64,000 bases of DNA. Source: Halomonas alkalicola (GTDB lineage: Bacteria; Pseudomonadota; Gammaproteobacteria; Pseudomonadales; Halomonadaceae). A program made the position numbers and the translations under genes. This document shows, piece after piece, positions 1-14,636 of this stretch. The stretch's first letter is position 1; every line of letters begins with the position of its first letter. The stretch is from NCBI RefSeq assembly GCF_030704205.1, contig NZ_CP131913.1:3224001-3288000 (forward strand), written 5' to 3'. The notes beneath the pieces were generated by a model. It was not told the DNA's origin and did not search any database. It worked only from the letters and a program-made list of their open reading frames with translations.

Positions 1-7
1 GTGAACG

Positions 8-730
8 TCACCGGTGAGCCTCGGGAGGGGCCTCCAGCCGATAGCCGAAGCCCCGCTGGGTGGTGATCAGCGAGCCCCCCGGGTGGCCGTCGTCCAGCTT
101 GCGGCGCAGGCGCCGGATATAGACGTTGACGACGTTGGTGAGAGGATCCTCGCTGCTGCCCCAGACGCTGGCAAGGATGCGCTCGCGGCTGAACAGCTTG
201 CCGGGCGAGGCCATCAGCAGTTCGAGAATGGCCAGCTCCTTGGGCGTCAGCTCGATGGCGCGGCCGGCACGGGTCACGCGGCGCTGGTCGCGGTCCAGCT
301 CCAGCTCGCCGACCCGCAGCCGCCGCTGCGGCTCCGCCATGCCGGGGCGGGCGTGGCGCCGAGCGAGGGCGCCGAGCCTGGCCAGTAGCTCTTCGAAGGC
401 GAAGGGCTTGATCAAGTAGTCGTCGGCGCCGGCGTCCAGCCCCGAGACGCGGTCCTCGACGCTGTCCAGCGCGGTGAGCATCAGCACCGGGCAGTCGACC
501 CCGGCGGTGCGCAGGCTGCGGCACACCTCGAGCCCGCCGATATCCGGCAGCAGGCGGTCCAGTATCACCACCGGCAGCGGCGAGGACGCCGGCTGGCGTG
601 CCGTTTGTACCAGATGCACCAGCGCCGGCTGCCCTTCGCTGAAGCTCTCCACCCGATGGCCCTCCGCCGTCAGGCCGCGCTGCAGGAAGTCCCGAATGCG
701 GGGGTCGTCTTCAACGATCACGATGTGCAT
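8..730 (-). CDS. OmpR/PhoB-family response regulator
   Basis: This is a 240-residue DNA-binding response regulator. The receiver domain (about 1-115) shows the acidic pocket E7/D8/D9, the phospho-acceptor D58, T86 and K108. A winged-helix output domain (about 140-235) carries a typical C-terminal RGFGYRLE wing. I placed the start at the ATG opening MHIVIVEDD because the upstream in-frame extension is low-complexity and not receiver-like. It overlaps the end of the histidine kinase gene by 20 bp, so the two are co-transcribed, kinase first. The receiver has an extra stretch of about eight residues before the phospho-Asp. The signal and target genes cannot be read from the sequence. Confidence 0.93.
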   Translation of the reverse strand: MHIVIVEDDPRIRDFLQRGLTAEGHRVESFSEGQPALVHLVQTARQPASSPLPVVILDRLLPDIGGLEVCRSLRTAGVDCPVLMLTALDSVEDRVSGLDAGADDYLIKPFAFEELLARLGALARRHARPGMAEPQRRLRVGELELDRDQRRVTRAGRAIELTPKELAILELLMASPGKLFSRERILASVWGSSEDPLTNVVNVYIRRLRRKLDDGHPGGSLITTQRGFGYRLEAPPEAHR

Positions 731-2327
731 CGCTCGGCTCCGTGTGGTCATTGGCAATGTGGTCATTGGCAGTGTGAACGGGCAGGCGCAGCAGCGCCTG
801 GCAGCCCCCTTCGGGCAGGCTGTCGAGCTGCAGCTGGCCGCCATGCAGCCGCATCAGCAGCATGGCGATGGCGAGCCCCACCCCCTGGCCGTCCGGGCGG
901 TGGCGGCGGGCCTCCGGGCTGCGGTAGCCGCGCTCGAAGATGCGGGCGGCCTCCCGGTCGGGCAGCCCGATGCCCCGGTCGCGAATGCGCAGCTCCCAGA
1001 CGGCGGTGCCCTGGTGCTCGACCAGGCTGGCCTCGACGTCGACCTGGCCGCCGGGGTGCGAGTACTGCACGGCGTTGTCGAGCAGGATGCCGAACACCTG
1101 CTTCAGGCGCTGAGCGTCGCCCAGCAGCAGGGCGCTTTCCAGGTGGGCCACCCGGATGCGGATACCGCGCAGACGCCCGAGGGTGGAGGCCTGGCTGATG
1201 GCATCGCGCAGGGGGGACAGAGGGTCAAGCGGGCGGTGCTGTACCTGCCACTCGGCGATATCGCTGCGTGCCATGGTCAAGAGGTCGCTGATGACACCGC
1301 TGAGGTGAGCGGCATCGTCGGCGATGCGCTGCAGCGCCTGGCGATACTCCGCTTCGCTGCGGGGCTGGCCGCGCAGAGTGATTTCCGCCTCGCCGCGGAT
1401 GGAGGTGGCGGGCGTGCGCAGCTCGTGGCTGATGTCCTCCAGCAGCTGCTGGCGCTGCTTCGAGAGCTGGTTGAGCCGGGTCAGCGCCTGCTCCAGCTCG
1501 CGGGTGCGGGTGTCGACCAGGTCTTCCAGGTGGCGCTGGCGGTCGCGCTCGGTGCGGCGATGCTGATCCAGTTCGCTGGCCATCTGATTGATATGCGCGG
1601 CGATGCGCCCGAACTCGTCCTGCAGGCTGTCATCGAGGCGGTGGCTCAGCTCGCCGCGCTGCAGGGCCTGGGCGCCGCGCAGCAGCTCGCCGATCGGGCG
1701 GCGCAGGGCGCGGGCAAAGTGCCAGAAGACCCAGAGGATGATCAGGCTGAGCGCCAGAGTGGTCAGTGCGGCCATCAGCATCAGCTGGTGCAGCGAACGG
1801 TCGGCCTCGCTGCGCTGCTTGGCCAGCAGGGTGCGCTCGCGGGCCAGCGTGTCGGCCATGGTCAGGCGCAGGTCGCGGCCTTCGAACTTGTTGAAGTCAT
1901 CCAGCGGGGCATAGTGTGGGCCGCCGGGGTCCTGGCTCTCCAACCGCTGCAGAAAGTCATCGAACAGGTCGAGCGCCTGCTGACGCTCCGTGATCAGGCT
2001 GGCGGGCTGCTCCAGCTCGGTCGGTGCGCCAGTGGCCAGAGTCCGGGTGAGCTGCTGCAGCCGTGCCAGATGGGAGCGCATCTCCTGGAGCAGAGCATCG
2101 CGCTGCTCCGGGTCGGCGTCGGCTTCGTACTGGGCCCGCGAGAGCCAGGTCTGCAGCCGGTGCTTGCTGTCGGAGAGCGCCAGAAAGCCGGCGTGCAGAT
2201 CGCTCGAGACGCGCCCGAGCGCCACCTTCTGGCGGGCGCCGTCGATGGCCCAGATGGCAACGCCCCCCTGAATCACCGCCAGCAGGGTTAACGCGAGCAG
2301 AGCGACTCCGAGGCGGCGTTCGAACAT
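711..2327 (-). CDS. Membrane sensor histidine kinase (HAMP-HisKA-HATPase)
   Basis: This 538-residue kinase is the partner of the adjacent response regulator. It has an N-terminal transmembrane helix (about 6-28), a periplasmic region of roughly 155 residues with no recognisable ligand domain, a second helix (about 183-205) and a HAMP linker. The HisKA box DISHELRTP places the phospho-histidine near residue 301. An ATPase domain follows with an N box (DNAVQYSHPGG) and G box (IRDRGIGLPD). I chose the ATG before FERRLGVALL because it directly precedes the first membrane helix and has GGAGA upstream. The stimulus is unknown. Confidence 0.93.
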   Translation of the reverse strand: MFERRLGVALLALTLLAVIQGGVAIWAIDGARQKVALGRVSSDLHAGFLALSDSKHRLQTWLSRAQYEADADPEQRDALLQEMRSHLARLQQLTRTLATGAPTELEQPASLITERQQALDLFDDFLQRLESQDPGGPHYAPLDDFNKFEGRDLRLTMADTLARERTLLAKQRSEADRSLHQLMLMAALTTLALSLIILWVFWHFARALRRPIGELLRGAQALQRGELSHRLDDSLQDEFGRIAAHINQMASELDQHRRTERDRQRHLEDLVDTRTRELEQALTRLNQLSKQRQQLLEDISHELRTPATSIRGEAEITLRGQPRSEAEYRQALQRIADDAAHLSGVISDLLTMARSDIAEWQVQHRPLDPLSPLRDAISQASTLGRLRGIRIRVAHLESALLLGDAQRLKQVFGILLDNAVQYSHPGGQVDVEASLVEHQGTAVWELRIRDRGIGLPDREAARIFERGYRSPEARRHRPDGQGVGLAIAMLLMRLHGGQLQLDSLPEGGCQALLRLPVHTANDHIANDHTEPSDAHRDR

Positions 2328-2553
2328 GGCGGTCTCCAGCGGGGGCGTGGGGGCTGTCGGCGGAGCTGGCGCATCACGCCGAGAGCTGGCTTCGATGATA
2401 ATCATGGCGTTGGCGGGAAAGAAGCACGAAAAGCGCTCCCGTTGCACGTCGGCAGCGGCGCTGCCGCTCGGCTAGAAGTTCACCTTCAGCCGGCCCCAGC
2501 GCCTGGGTCAGCTCGTCAGCAAGCGAAAACCGTGCATGGAGGTTCCGGCGCGG

Positions 2554-2754
2554 TCAGCGGTTAAACAGCCACATCAGCGCCGATAGAACCACGCTGACCA
2601 GAATCATGGTGGTGATCGGGAAGAAGAACGAGAACCCCTCCCGACGCACGGCGATATCCCCCGGCAGCTGGCCGAAGGGTAGCCGGGAGAGCCAGGGCCA
2701 GAGCAGGCCCACGGCGATGATGATCAGGCCGATCACGATAAGCGTGCGGTTCAT
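2554..2754 (-). CDS. DUF2905 small membrane protein
   Basis: The 66-residue protein has two hydrophobic helices (about 5-22 and 45-63). Between them lies the GQLPGDI-type motif that marks the DUF2905 family of small inner-membrane proteins. An AGGAGG ribosome binding site lies just upstream of the ATG. The family has no established function. It sits alone between the long dehydrogenase gene and the two-component system on the same strand. The 226 bp between its stop and the kinase start show no other gene. Confidence 0.85.
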   Translation of the reverse strand: MNRTLIVIGLIIIAVGLLWPWLSRLPFGQLPGDIAVRREGFSFFFPITTMILVSVVLSALMWLFNR

Positions 2755-2851
2755 GACTTAGCCTCCTGTCGTAGCAAAGCCTATCGACGATGGAGAGTGC
2801 GCCCATCGGAGACCTTCCCCGGTGGGCGTTTTCGGACACTGTGGTGCCGGC

Positions 2852-7598
<4,747 letters not shown>

Positions 7599-7631
7599 TG
7601 CCGCCAGGCCAGGGCCCCCGCCCTTGACGCG

Positions 7632-7664
7632 AACCCCCGCTGGCGCCAGCCACCGGGGGTTTCT
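7632..7664 (+). terminator. Intrinsic terminator of serS
   Basis: A GC-rich stem (aaccccc paired with gggggtt, reinforced by ctggcgccag) is followed by a short T-rich run (tttctt). It lies 34 bp after the serS stop and 24 bp before the end of the convergent SIMPL gene. Confidence 0.8.
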
Positions 7665-7688
7665 TGTATGGAGGTCGGAAGCGCCTCG

Positions 7689-8459
7689 CTACTCGATCTC
7701 CCAGGTGACGCTGACCCCGGCCTCGATCTCGAGGGTGCCGGGGCGGTACTCCGCCTGGGGAGCGCCTTCCCGGGCATCGGCGGCCATGGCCAGCATGCGC
7801 GGCTGGAAGACCGGCGAGCGGGTCTCGCTGACGCTGGCCACCGGGCCCAGGGTGATGCCCAGGGTGTCGGCCATCAGCTCGGCCTTGTGGCGCGCCTTCT
7901 CCAGCGCCTTGACCAGCGCCTCGTCGGTGGCGGCGTCGCGGTCGGCGAGGTCATAGCTGACGCCGTCCAGGGCATTGACGCCGGCCTCGGTGAGGGCGTC
8001 GAGCAGCCCCGGCAGCCGCTCCAGGTCGTCGAGCTGGATCCGGAAGGCGCGCTCGAGGCGGGTCCGGACCAGCGTCTGACGCTCGCCGTCCTCGTGACGG
8101 CTACCGGCGAGGTGTTCCGGCTGCACGGCCAGCGAGCCGGCGCTGATGGCGTCGCGCTCGAACCCGGCGGCCTCTAGGGTGCGAATCAGCTCGCCGGCAC
8201 GGCCTTCCAGCCGCTCGCGGGCCTCGCGCAGCGCGTCGGGGTCTCCTCCCCGGTCCTCTTCCTGGGACACGGCCGGTGTGCGCTCCCAGAGGCGGGCCGT
8301 GAGGGTGGCGCGGTCAGGCACCACCGCCAGCGTGGCCTCGGCCTGGACGTGGAGCTGGCGGGGCGGGGTGGCCTCGGCCAGCGCCTGCCCGGCCAGCAGC
8401 GGGGTGGCGACGAGCAGGGTGCCCAGCAGCAGCTGCCGGGCGGGACGAAACAGCCTCAT
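7689..8459 (-). CDS. Periplasmic SIMPL-domain (DUF541, YggE-like) protein
   Basis: The 256-residue product begins with a Sec signal peptide (MRLFRPARQLLLGTLLVATP, cleavage probably after GQALA). It is otherwise a single SIMPL/DUF541 domain of the E. coli YggE type, including the VVPDRATLTA segment near the N-terminus and the repeated-helix region with ALEKARHKAELMADTLG. YggE-like proteins are secreted and linked to oxidative stress in E. coli, but the biochemical activity is unknown. A strong AGGAGG lies nine bases before the chosen ATG. Confidence 0.87.
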   Translation of the reverse strand: MRLFRPARQLLLGTLLVATPLLAGQALAEATPPRQLHVQAEATLAVVPDRATLTARLWERTPAVSQEEDRGGDPDALREARERLEGRAGELIRTLEAAGFERDAISAGSLAVQPEHLAGSRHEDGERQTLVRTRLERAFRIQLDDLERLPGLLDALTEAGVNALDGVSYDLADRDAATDEALVKALEKARHKAELMADTLGITLGPVASVSETRSPVFQPRMLAMAADAREGAPQAEYRPGTLEIEAGVSVTWEIE

Positions 8460-8604
8460 GGTGGCCTCCTTGCAATGATGGCGTGGCCGTCTGCCACCCC
8501 GCTTCGAGGTGGGCCGGGTGCAAAGGTTCCCGCGGCGGCCATCATTGTTGCTGGCCCGGCGCGAAGGCATGATGGGGGCTGGCCAGGGAGGACAGGAACG
8601 CACG

Positions 8605-9711
8605 ATGTCGGCTCATGAACCGGATGCCCCGAGCATCATTCCGCTCAACCTCATGCTCGGCCTGGCCGCGCTGGTGGTGATCGTGGCCGGCATGAAGGCC
8701 GGTGCGAGCCTGCTGGTACCGATGCTGCTGGCCATCTTTATCGCGGTGGTCTGCACCGCGCCGATCCAGTGGCTCAACCGGCTGGGGCTTGGCCTGCGGG
8801 CGGCCGTGTGGCTGACCCTGGTGGTGATCGGGGTGCTCTTCTCGCTGGTGGGACTGCTGCTGGTCAACAGCTTCGGCACCTTCACGGAGGCGCTGCCGGG
8901 CATCGAGGAGAAGCTGCAGGCCTACTATGTCGGGCTGCTGGATGGCCTGGCGAGCCTGGGGCTAGCCATCGACCCGGACCGGCTGGCCGGTCTGCTGGAC
9001 GTCGAGGAGCTGGGCGGCTGGATCCCCGCCCTGCTCGGCGAGATCGGCAACCTGCTGGTGCAGAGCACCATCGTGGGCCTGTTGGTGCTGTTCATGCTGT
9101 TCGAGATGCTGCACTTCCGCGACAAGGTCTCCCGCGCCCTGGCCAACCCGGCGCCGAGCCTTCAGCGCTTCAGCGAGTTCAGCCAGACCCTCAAGCGCTA
9201 CCTGGCCGTCAAGACTCTGATCAGCCTGGTCACAGGCGCCCTGGTGTGGGTGGCCTGCCTGCTGGTCGGGGTCGATTTTCCCTTCCTGTGGGCGGTGCTG
9301 GCCTTCGCGCTCAACTACATTCCCAACATCGGCTCGGCCATCGCTGCGGTGCCCCCGGTGCTGCTGCTGCTGGTCTCGCCGGAGGGCGGGCTGGTCGATG
9401 CCCTGCTGCTCTCCGCGGCCTACCTGGGGATCAACTTCCTGCTGGGCAACATCGTCGAGCCAAGGGTGATGGGGCGCGCGCTGGGACTGTCGACCCTGGT
9501 GGCCTTCCTGTCGCTGGTGGTGTGGGGCTGGATCTTCGGCACGGTGGGCATGCTGCTCTCGGTGGTGCTGACCATGACCCTGAAGATTGCCCTGGACAGC
9601 CATCCCCAGACCCGCTGGATCGCCCATCTGCTGGGGCCGGGGGAGGAGGCCCCCGAGGCAAGTCCCGAGCGTCCGATCGCGGAGCGCGACGCCGAGGATG
9701 AGGAGACCTGA
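8605..9711 (+). CDS. AI-2E family (PerM-type) membrane transporter
   Basis: The 368-residue inner-membrane protein has about seven to eight hydrophobic segments. The spacing is typical of the AI-2E/PerM family: two helices at the N-terminus, a long soluble section near 90-160, then a C-terminal bundle with the conserved LNYIPNIGS segment and EPRVMGRALGLS. Family members include exporters of the quorum signal AI-2 and Na+/H+ antiporters, so the substrate here is open. I chose the ATG at MSAHEPDAP, preceded by GGGAGGACAGG. An in-frame ATG 36 bp upstream (8569) is possible but has a poorer context. Confidence 0.88.
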   Translation: MSAHEPDAPSIIPLNLMLGLAALVVIVAGMKAGASLLVPMLLAIFIAVVCTAPIQWLNRLGLGLRAAVWLTLVVIGVLFSLVGLLLVNSFGTFTEALPGIEEKLQAYYVGLLDGLASLGLAIDPDRLAGLLDVEELGGWIPALLGEIGNLLVQSTIVGLLVLFMLFEMLHFRDKVSRALANPAPSLQRFSEFSQTLKRYLAVKTLISLVTGALVWVACLLVGVDFPFLWAVLAFALNYIPNIGSAIAAVPPVLLLLVSPEGGLVDALLLSAAYLGINFLLGNIVEPRVMGRALGLSTLVAFLSLVVWGWIFGTVGMLLSVVLTMTLKIALDSHPQTRWIAHLLGPGEEAPEASPERPIAERDAEDEET

Positions 9712-9716
9712 ACGAC

Positions 9717-9742
9717 AACGCCCCGGCCAGGGCCGGGGCGTT
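9717..9742. terminator. Bidirectional hairpin between the PerM-like gene and trxA
   Basis: The perfect stem acgccccgg/ccggggcgt separates two convergent genes. It can serve both strands; the T-run is short on each side. Confidence 0.72.
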
Positions 9743-9769
9743 ACGCTTGCGCTGAAGTGAGCGCCGCGA

Positions 9770-10093
9770 TCAGGCGTTCTGGTCGATGAACTGCGTCAGC
9801 TGCGACTTGGACTGGGCGCCCACCAGGGAGGCGACCTTGGCACCGGACTTGAACAGCATGACGGTGGGCACACCGCGCACACCCTGCTCGGCGGCGATTT
9901 CCGGGGCATCGTCCACGTTGATGCTGACGACCTTGAGGTTGCCTTGGCGCTCCTCGGCGACCTCGTCGACCACCGGTGACATCACCTTGCAGGGACCGCA
10001 CCAGGGGGCCCAGAACTTCAGCAGCACCAGGGTGTCGGCCTTGAGGACTTCCTGCTCGAAGTTGGCATTGGTGACATCGACGTTATTGGCCAT
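9770..10093 (-). CDS. trxA: Thioredoxin 1
   Basis: This is a 107-residue single-domain thioredoxin with the classical active site WCGPC at residues 31-35 and the cis-proline loop GVPT. It reduces disulfides in cytoplasmic proteins, including APS/PAPS reductase, which fits its position next to cysB and cysH. The ATG before ANNVDVTNANF gives the standard thioredoxin length; the upstream in-frame extension is not homologous. It is divergent from cysB, with a 232-bp shared control region. Confidence 0.97.
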   Translation of the reverse strand: MANNVDVTNANFEQEVLKADTLVLLKFWAPWCGPCKVMSPVVDEVAEERQGNLKVVSINVDDAPEIAAEQGVRGVPTVMLFKSGAKVASLVGAQSKSQLTQFIDQNA

Positions 10094-11297
<1,204 letters not shown>

Positions 11298-11305
11298 CCT
11301 CGCAG

Positions 11306-11373
11306 GGCCCCCACCCCCCGGAAGGGGCGGTGGGGCCTTGAGCGACGAAGGGCGCCCCGCGGGGCGCCCTTCG
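11306..11373. terminator. Two tandem hairpins between cysB and cysH
   Basis: The first hairpin (11306-11337) pairs ggcccc with ggggcc around a GGAA loop. The second (11346-11373) is a perfect 28-bp palindrome centred on ccgcgg. They lie between convergent genes, so termination of both transcripts is likely. Neither has a strong T-run. Confidence 0.65.
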
Positions 11374-11414
11374 TCTCTCTGCTCTCTGCTCCCTGCTCCC
11401 TGCTCCGCTTCCGC
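11374..11414. repeat. Short tandem repeat of TCYCTGC units
   Basis: Just after the palindrome, several near-identical 7-bp units (tctctgc twice, then tccctgc twice, then a degenerate copy) form a pyrimidine-rich microsatellite. It ends at the cysH stop codon. Confidence 0.7.
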
Positions 11415-12155
11415 TCAGCGGGGGGCGGAGGAGGGGAGGTTGGTGGCGTGCAGGCCGCACTCCTTGCCGCCCTGCTCCTCCCACCACCAGCGCCCCTCGC
11501 GCTCGTGCTGGCCGGGCAGGGTGGGGCGGGTGCAGGGCTCGCAGCCGATGCTGACGAAGCCGCGTTCATGCAGGGGGTTGTAGGGGACGTCGAACATGCG
11601 GATGTAGGTCCACACTTCCTCGCTCGACCAGTGGGTCAGCGGATTGATCTTGTAAAGCGGGCTCGCTTCGCTGCCGAAGCCGTGGTCGTGCTCGGCGATC
11701 TGCAGGCTCGAGCGGGTGCCGGGGCTCTGGTCGCGGCGCTGGCCGGTGACCCACATCGGCAGGCCGGCGAGGCGGGCGCGCAGCGGCGCCACCTTGCGGA
11801 TGCCGCAGCACTCCTGATGGCCATCGCGATAGAAGCTGAAGAGTCCCTTCTCGCCCACCAGTGCCTGAACCGCCTCGGGGTCGGGGAAGCGCACGTCGAT
11901 GGCGATGCCGTAATGCTCGCGGACCCGCTCGATGAAGGCGTAGGTCTCCGGATGCAGCCGGCCGGTATCCAGGGCGAAGACATGGACGGCCTCCTTCGGC
12001 GCGACCTTCAGGGCCAGGTCGATCAGCACCACGTCCTCGGCGCCGGAAAAGGAGAGCGTCAGCTCGCCGAAGGCCTGGTAGGCGGCGCGGAGGATCTCCT
12101 TGGGGGTCGCCTGGTCGTGCTCCAGGACGAAACGGTTGGGGTCGAAGCTTGCCAT
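11415..12155 (-). CDS. cysH: Assimilatory adenylyl-sulfate (APS/PAPS) reductase
   Basis: The 246-residue enzyme reduces activated sulfate to sulfite using thioredoxin. It has the PP-loop-like [10 protein letters not shown], the paired cysteines C116/C117, a second pair C205-x2-C208 and the C-terminal ECGLH box (catalytic C233). By established family rules the CC...CxxC quartet binds a 4Fe-4S cluster and marks enzymes that use APS, unlike E. coli CysH, which lacks it. An AAGGAGG site precedes the ATG. It lies downstream of pabB on the same strand with a 108-bp gap, which holds an AT-rich patch that could be its own CysB-controlled promoter. Confidence 0.94.
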   Translation of the reverse strand: MASFDPNRFVLEHDQATPKEILRAAYQAFGELTLSFSGAEDVVLIDLALKVAPKEAVHVFALDTGRLHPETYAFIERVREHYGIAIDVRFPDPEAVQALVGEKGLFSFYRDGHQECCGIRKVAPLRARLAGLPMWVTGQRRDQSPGTRSSLQIAEHDHGFGSEASPLYKINPLTHWSSEEVWTYIRMFDVPYNPLHERGFVSIGCEPCTRPTLPGQHEREGRWWWEEQGGKECGLHATNLPSSAPR

Positions 12156-12263
12156 GCTGGCCTCCTTGGGCTCGATGGCCGTTACCCTAACAAGGCCGAG
12201 CCCGCCGCCCCCAATACCGATTTCTTGGATATCTATTCCTTTGGGGAGCAAGAGGCAAGGTTC

Positions 12264-13640
12264 TTATGCATTTTCTGCCAATTCATTGTCCGCGAGGGCG
12301 GCCATCAGGTGGCCGATCTTGTCGAGGGTCTCCTGATACTCCGCCTCGCCCTCGGAGTCGGCCACCAGGCCGCCGCCGCCCCACAGGTGGAGCCGGCCGT
12401 CGTCGGCCACGGCGGTGCGAATGGCAATGGAGGTGTCCATGCCCCCGCGCACGTCCACATAGCCGAGGCTGCCGCAGTAGGCGCTGCGCCGGCTCGGCTC
12501 CAGCTCCTCGATGATCTGCATGGCGCGCACCTTGGGGGCGCCGGTGATGGAGCCGCCGGGGAAGGCGGCGGCCAGCAGCTCGAGGGGCGTGCGCCCCGGG
12601 GCCAGCTCACCGGTGACCACGCTGACCAGATGGTGCACGTTGGCGTAGCTCTCCAGGCCGCACAGCTGGGGCACCCGCACGCTGCCGGGGCGGCAGACGC
12701 GGCCCAGGTCGTTGCGCAGCAGGTCGACGATCATCACGTTCTCGGCGCGGTCCTTGAGGCTGGCGGCGAGCGCGTTGGCCAGCCGCCGGTCGTCGGCGGG
12801 CGTCGCCCCCCGGGGGCGGGTGCCCTTGATGGGGCGGGTCTCCACCTTACCATCGCGGCACTCCAGGAAGCGCTCCGGCGAGAGCGAGAGGAGCGCCTGC
12901 TCGCCGTGGGCGGTGGGCCATGCCATATAGCCGGCATAGGGGGTCGGGGTGGCCTGGCGCAGGCGGCAATAGGCTGCCCACAGGTCGCCCGCGTAGGGGG
13001 CGCTGAAGCGCTGGGCCAGGTTGATCTGGTAGCAGTCACCGGCGCGGATATAGCGCTGCACGGCGGCGAAGCGCGCGAGGTAGTCGGCGCGGGAGAGCTC
13101 CCCGGTGAAGGGGGCGGTGAGCCGAAACCCGCCGGCCTCTGCGGCGGCTGCCGCCAGCCAGCCCTCCACCTGCCGGCGGCGCTCGGCAGTGGCCACTAGC
13201 CAGCTCTCGCGCCGCTCATGGTCCTGGATCAGCGCCCAGTCGTAGAGGCCGACCCGGCTCGCCGGCAGGTCGACCACCGGCCGGGCGCACTCGCCCACCG
13301 GCTCCAGCAGCCGCCCCAGGTCATAGCTCCAGTAGCCGATCAGACCCCCCAGGAAAGGCAGCTCGCTTGCCGCGTCGGGCACCGGAAGGCGCTCCAGCAG
13401 CGCCTGCTGGGCGGCGAAGGGCGAGAGCCCGGCAAGCTCGGGAACGCCGCTGACGCGGCCCCGGGCATCGACGGCAAGCGTCGCCAGCGGATCGCTGGAG
13501 AGGATGTCGAAGCGCCCTGCGGGGGCAGAGGGGCGCCCGCTGTCGAGCAGCACCGCGCCGGGGCGCCTGCGCAGGCGGGCGAAGTGCTCGAGCGGCGTCT
13601 CCTGATAGGGCAGGGGAGTGATCTGAAGGGATGCGTTCAT
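12264..13640 (-). CDS. pabB: Aminodeoxychorismate synthase component I
   Basis: This 458-residue chorismate-binding enzyme has the motif PIKGTRPRGATP and the C-terminal signature GGSITGAPKVRAMQI of the anthranilate synthase I/PabB/isochorismate family. Length and the N-terminal FARLRRRPGAVLLDSG segment favour PabB over TrpE. With PabA it forms 4-amino-4-deoxychorismate, the precursor of p-aminobenzoate for folate. The C-terminus ends without a fused PabC lyase domain. No pabA or pabC lies nearby. The start is the ATG before NASLQITPL. Confidence 0.92.
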   Translation of the reverse strand: MNASLQITPLPYQETPLEHFARLRRRPGAVLLDSGRPSAPAGRFDILSSDPLATLAVDARGRVSGVPELAGLSPFAAQQALLERLPVPDAASELPFLGGLIGYWSYDLGRLLEPVGECARPVVDLPASRVGLYDWALIQDHERRESWLVATAERRRQVEGWLAAAAAEAGGFRLTAPFTGELSRADYLARFAAVQRYIRAGDCYQINLAQRFSAPYAGDLWAAYCRLRQATPTPYAGYMAWPTAHGEQALLSLSPERFLECRDGKVETRPIKGTRPRGATPADDRRLANALAASLKDRAENVMIVDLLRNDLGRVCRPGSVRVPQLCGLESYANVHHLVSVVTGELAPGRTPLELLAAAFPGGSITGAPKVRAMQIIEELEPSRRSAYCGSLGYVDVRGGMDTSIAIRTAVADDGRLHLWGGGGLVADSEGEAEYQETLDKIGHLMAALADNELAENA

Positions 13641-13735
13641 GACCGGGCCTTGCGAAAACAGGCGGCCCATTCTAGGCGTCTCGACGGGTCTTGTCCCTGT
13701 TCTTGCCCGCCGCGGGGGCCAGCGCTGTGCTGACA

Positions 13736-13777
13736 TTGTCGACAGCCCCTTCGATGGCAGGGGGGTTGTCTACAACC
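13736..13777. promoter_or_regulatory. Two putative operator sites of the prp GntR regulator
   Basis: TTGTCGACAG (13736-13745) and TTGTCTACAA (13766-13775, within the dyad GGTTGTCTACAACC) match the perfect palindrome found just before the regulator gene. They lie between divergent pabB and the GntR gene. That the GntR protein binds them is inferred from repetition, palindromy and position. Confidence 0.7.
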
Positions 13778-13807
13778 AAAGGTGAAGCTTTCCGGGGTTT
13801 CTGCGTA

Positions 13808-13836
13808 TTGACCCCATTCTGGGGAGTGGCTACTCT
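13808..13836 (+). promoter_or_regulatory. Probable promoter of the prp cluster
   Basis: A TTGACC -35 element (13808-13813) and a TACTCT -10 element (13831-13836) are separated by 17 bp. Transcription would start near 13843, just before the operator palindrome at 13850-13863. Confidence 0.6.
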
Positions 13837-13849
13837 CTCTTCACCGAAT

Positions 13850-13863
13850 AATTGTCGACAATT
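13850..13863. promoter_or_regulatory. Perfect 14-bp palindromic operator before the GntR gene
   Basis: AATTGTCGACAATT is a perfect dyad ending three bases before the ATG. It lies downstream of the predicted transcription start. A bound repressor would therefore block elongation or initiation and shut off the regulator, and the prp genes if they are read from this promoter. Confidence 0.75.
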
Positions 13864-13866
13864 GCC

Positions 13867-14577
13867 ATGACCTCAGTCGAAACCGAAACCACCCCCCCGG
13901 AAGTGCGCACCCTGGCGGAGCGCGTCTTCCAGCAGCTCCAGGACGCCATCGTGCGCGGCGAGCTGGCGCCGGGCAGCAAGATCACCGAGCCGGGCCTCTC
14001 CAGGGCCTACGGCATCTCGCGCGGCCCGCTGCGCGAGGCGATGCGTCGCCTCGAGGCGCACCGCCTGATCGAGCGGGTGCCTCATGTGGGTGCCCGGGTG
14101 GTGAAGCTCTCCATGAAGGAGCTGCTGGAGCTGTTCGACGTGCGCGAGGCGCTGGAGAGCATGGCGGCCCGGCTGGCGGCCGAGCACATGACCGCCGAGG
14201 AGATCGCTGGGCTGCGCGAGCTCCTGGCGATGCATGAGCGTCAGGCCGACCTCAAGAAGGGCGAGGCCTACTTCCAGCGCGAGGGCGATCTGGACTTCCA
14301 CTACCGGATCGTCCAGGGCAGCCACAATCGCATGCTGGTGACCCTGCTGTGCGACGACCTCTACTACCTGGTGCGGCTCTATCGCACCCAGTTCAGCGCC
14401 AGCGGCTCGCGGCCTCAGCGCGCCTTCGTCGAGCACCATCGCATCGTCGATGCCATCGAGGCCGGCGATGCCGAGCTTGCCGAACTGCTGATGCGGCGTC
14501 ACGTCAGCGCCTCACGGGCCAATGTGGTCGACCGCTATGCGGCCACCCTGCGTCAGGCGGCCGAGACCACATCCTGA
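13867..14577 (+). CDS. GntR/FCD-family regulator of the propionate (methylcitrate) cluster
   Basis: The 236-residue protein has an N-terminal GntR winged helix (about 15-75, including [20 protein letters not shown] and [11 protein letters not shown]) and a C-terminal FCD ligand-binding domain with the metal-binding pattern typical of FadR-like regulators. It lies directly upstream of prpB on the same strand, so it probably senses a methylcitrate-cycle intermediate. I prefer the ATG at 13867. A TTG at 13852 is in frame but lies inside the operator. No Shine-Dalgarno sequence is visible and the predicted leader is only about 24 nt, so translation may be weak or leader-poor. Confidence 0.9.
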   Translation: MTSVETETTPPEVRTLAERVFQQLQDAIVRGELAPGSKITEPGLSRAYGISRGPLREAMRRLEAHRLIERVPHVGARVVKLSMKELLELFDVREALESMAARLAAEHMTAEEIAGLRELLAMHERQADLKKGEAYFQREGDLDFHYRIVQGSHNRMLVTLLCDDLYYLVRLYRTQFSASGSRPQRAFVEHHRIVDAIEAGDAELAELLMRRHVSASRANVVDRYAATLRQAAETTS

Positions 14578-14636
14578 TTCGAACCGAACCCCCGCGGCCC
14601 GGACCTTCCAGGCCAGCCCCCTACAGGAGAGAGACC

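Noticed and set aside
474..2291. A 605-codon frame antisense to the sensor kinase
   Set aside because: No domain is recognisable and the kinase and regulator motifs are unambiguous on the other strand.
13852..13866. TTG start for the GntR gene
   Set aside because: The codon lies inside the operator palindrome with no ribosome site. The ATG 15 bp downstream fits the family start better.
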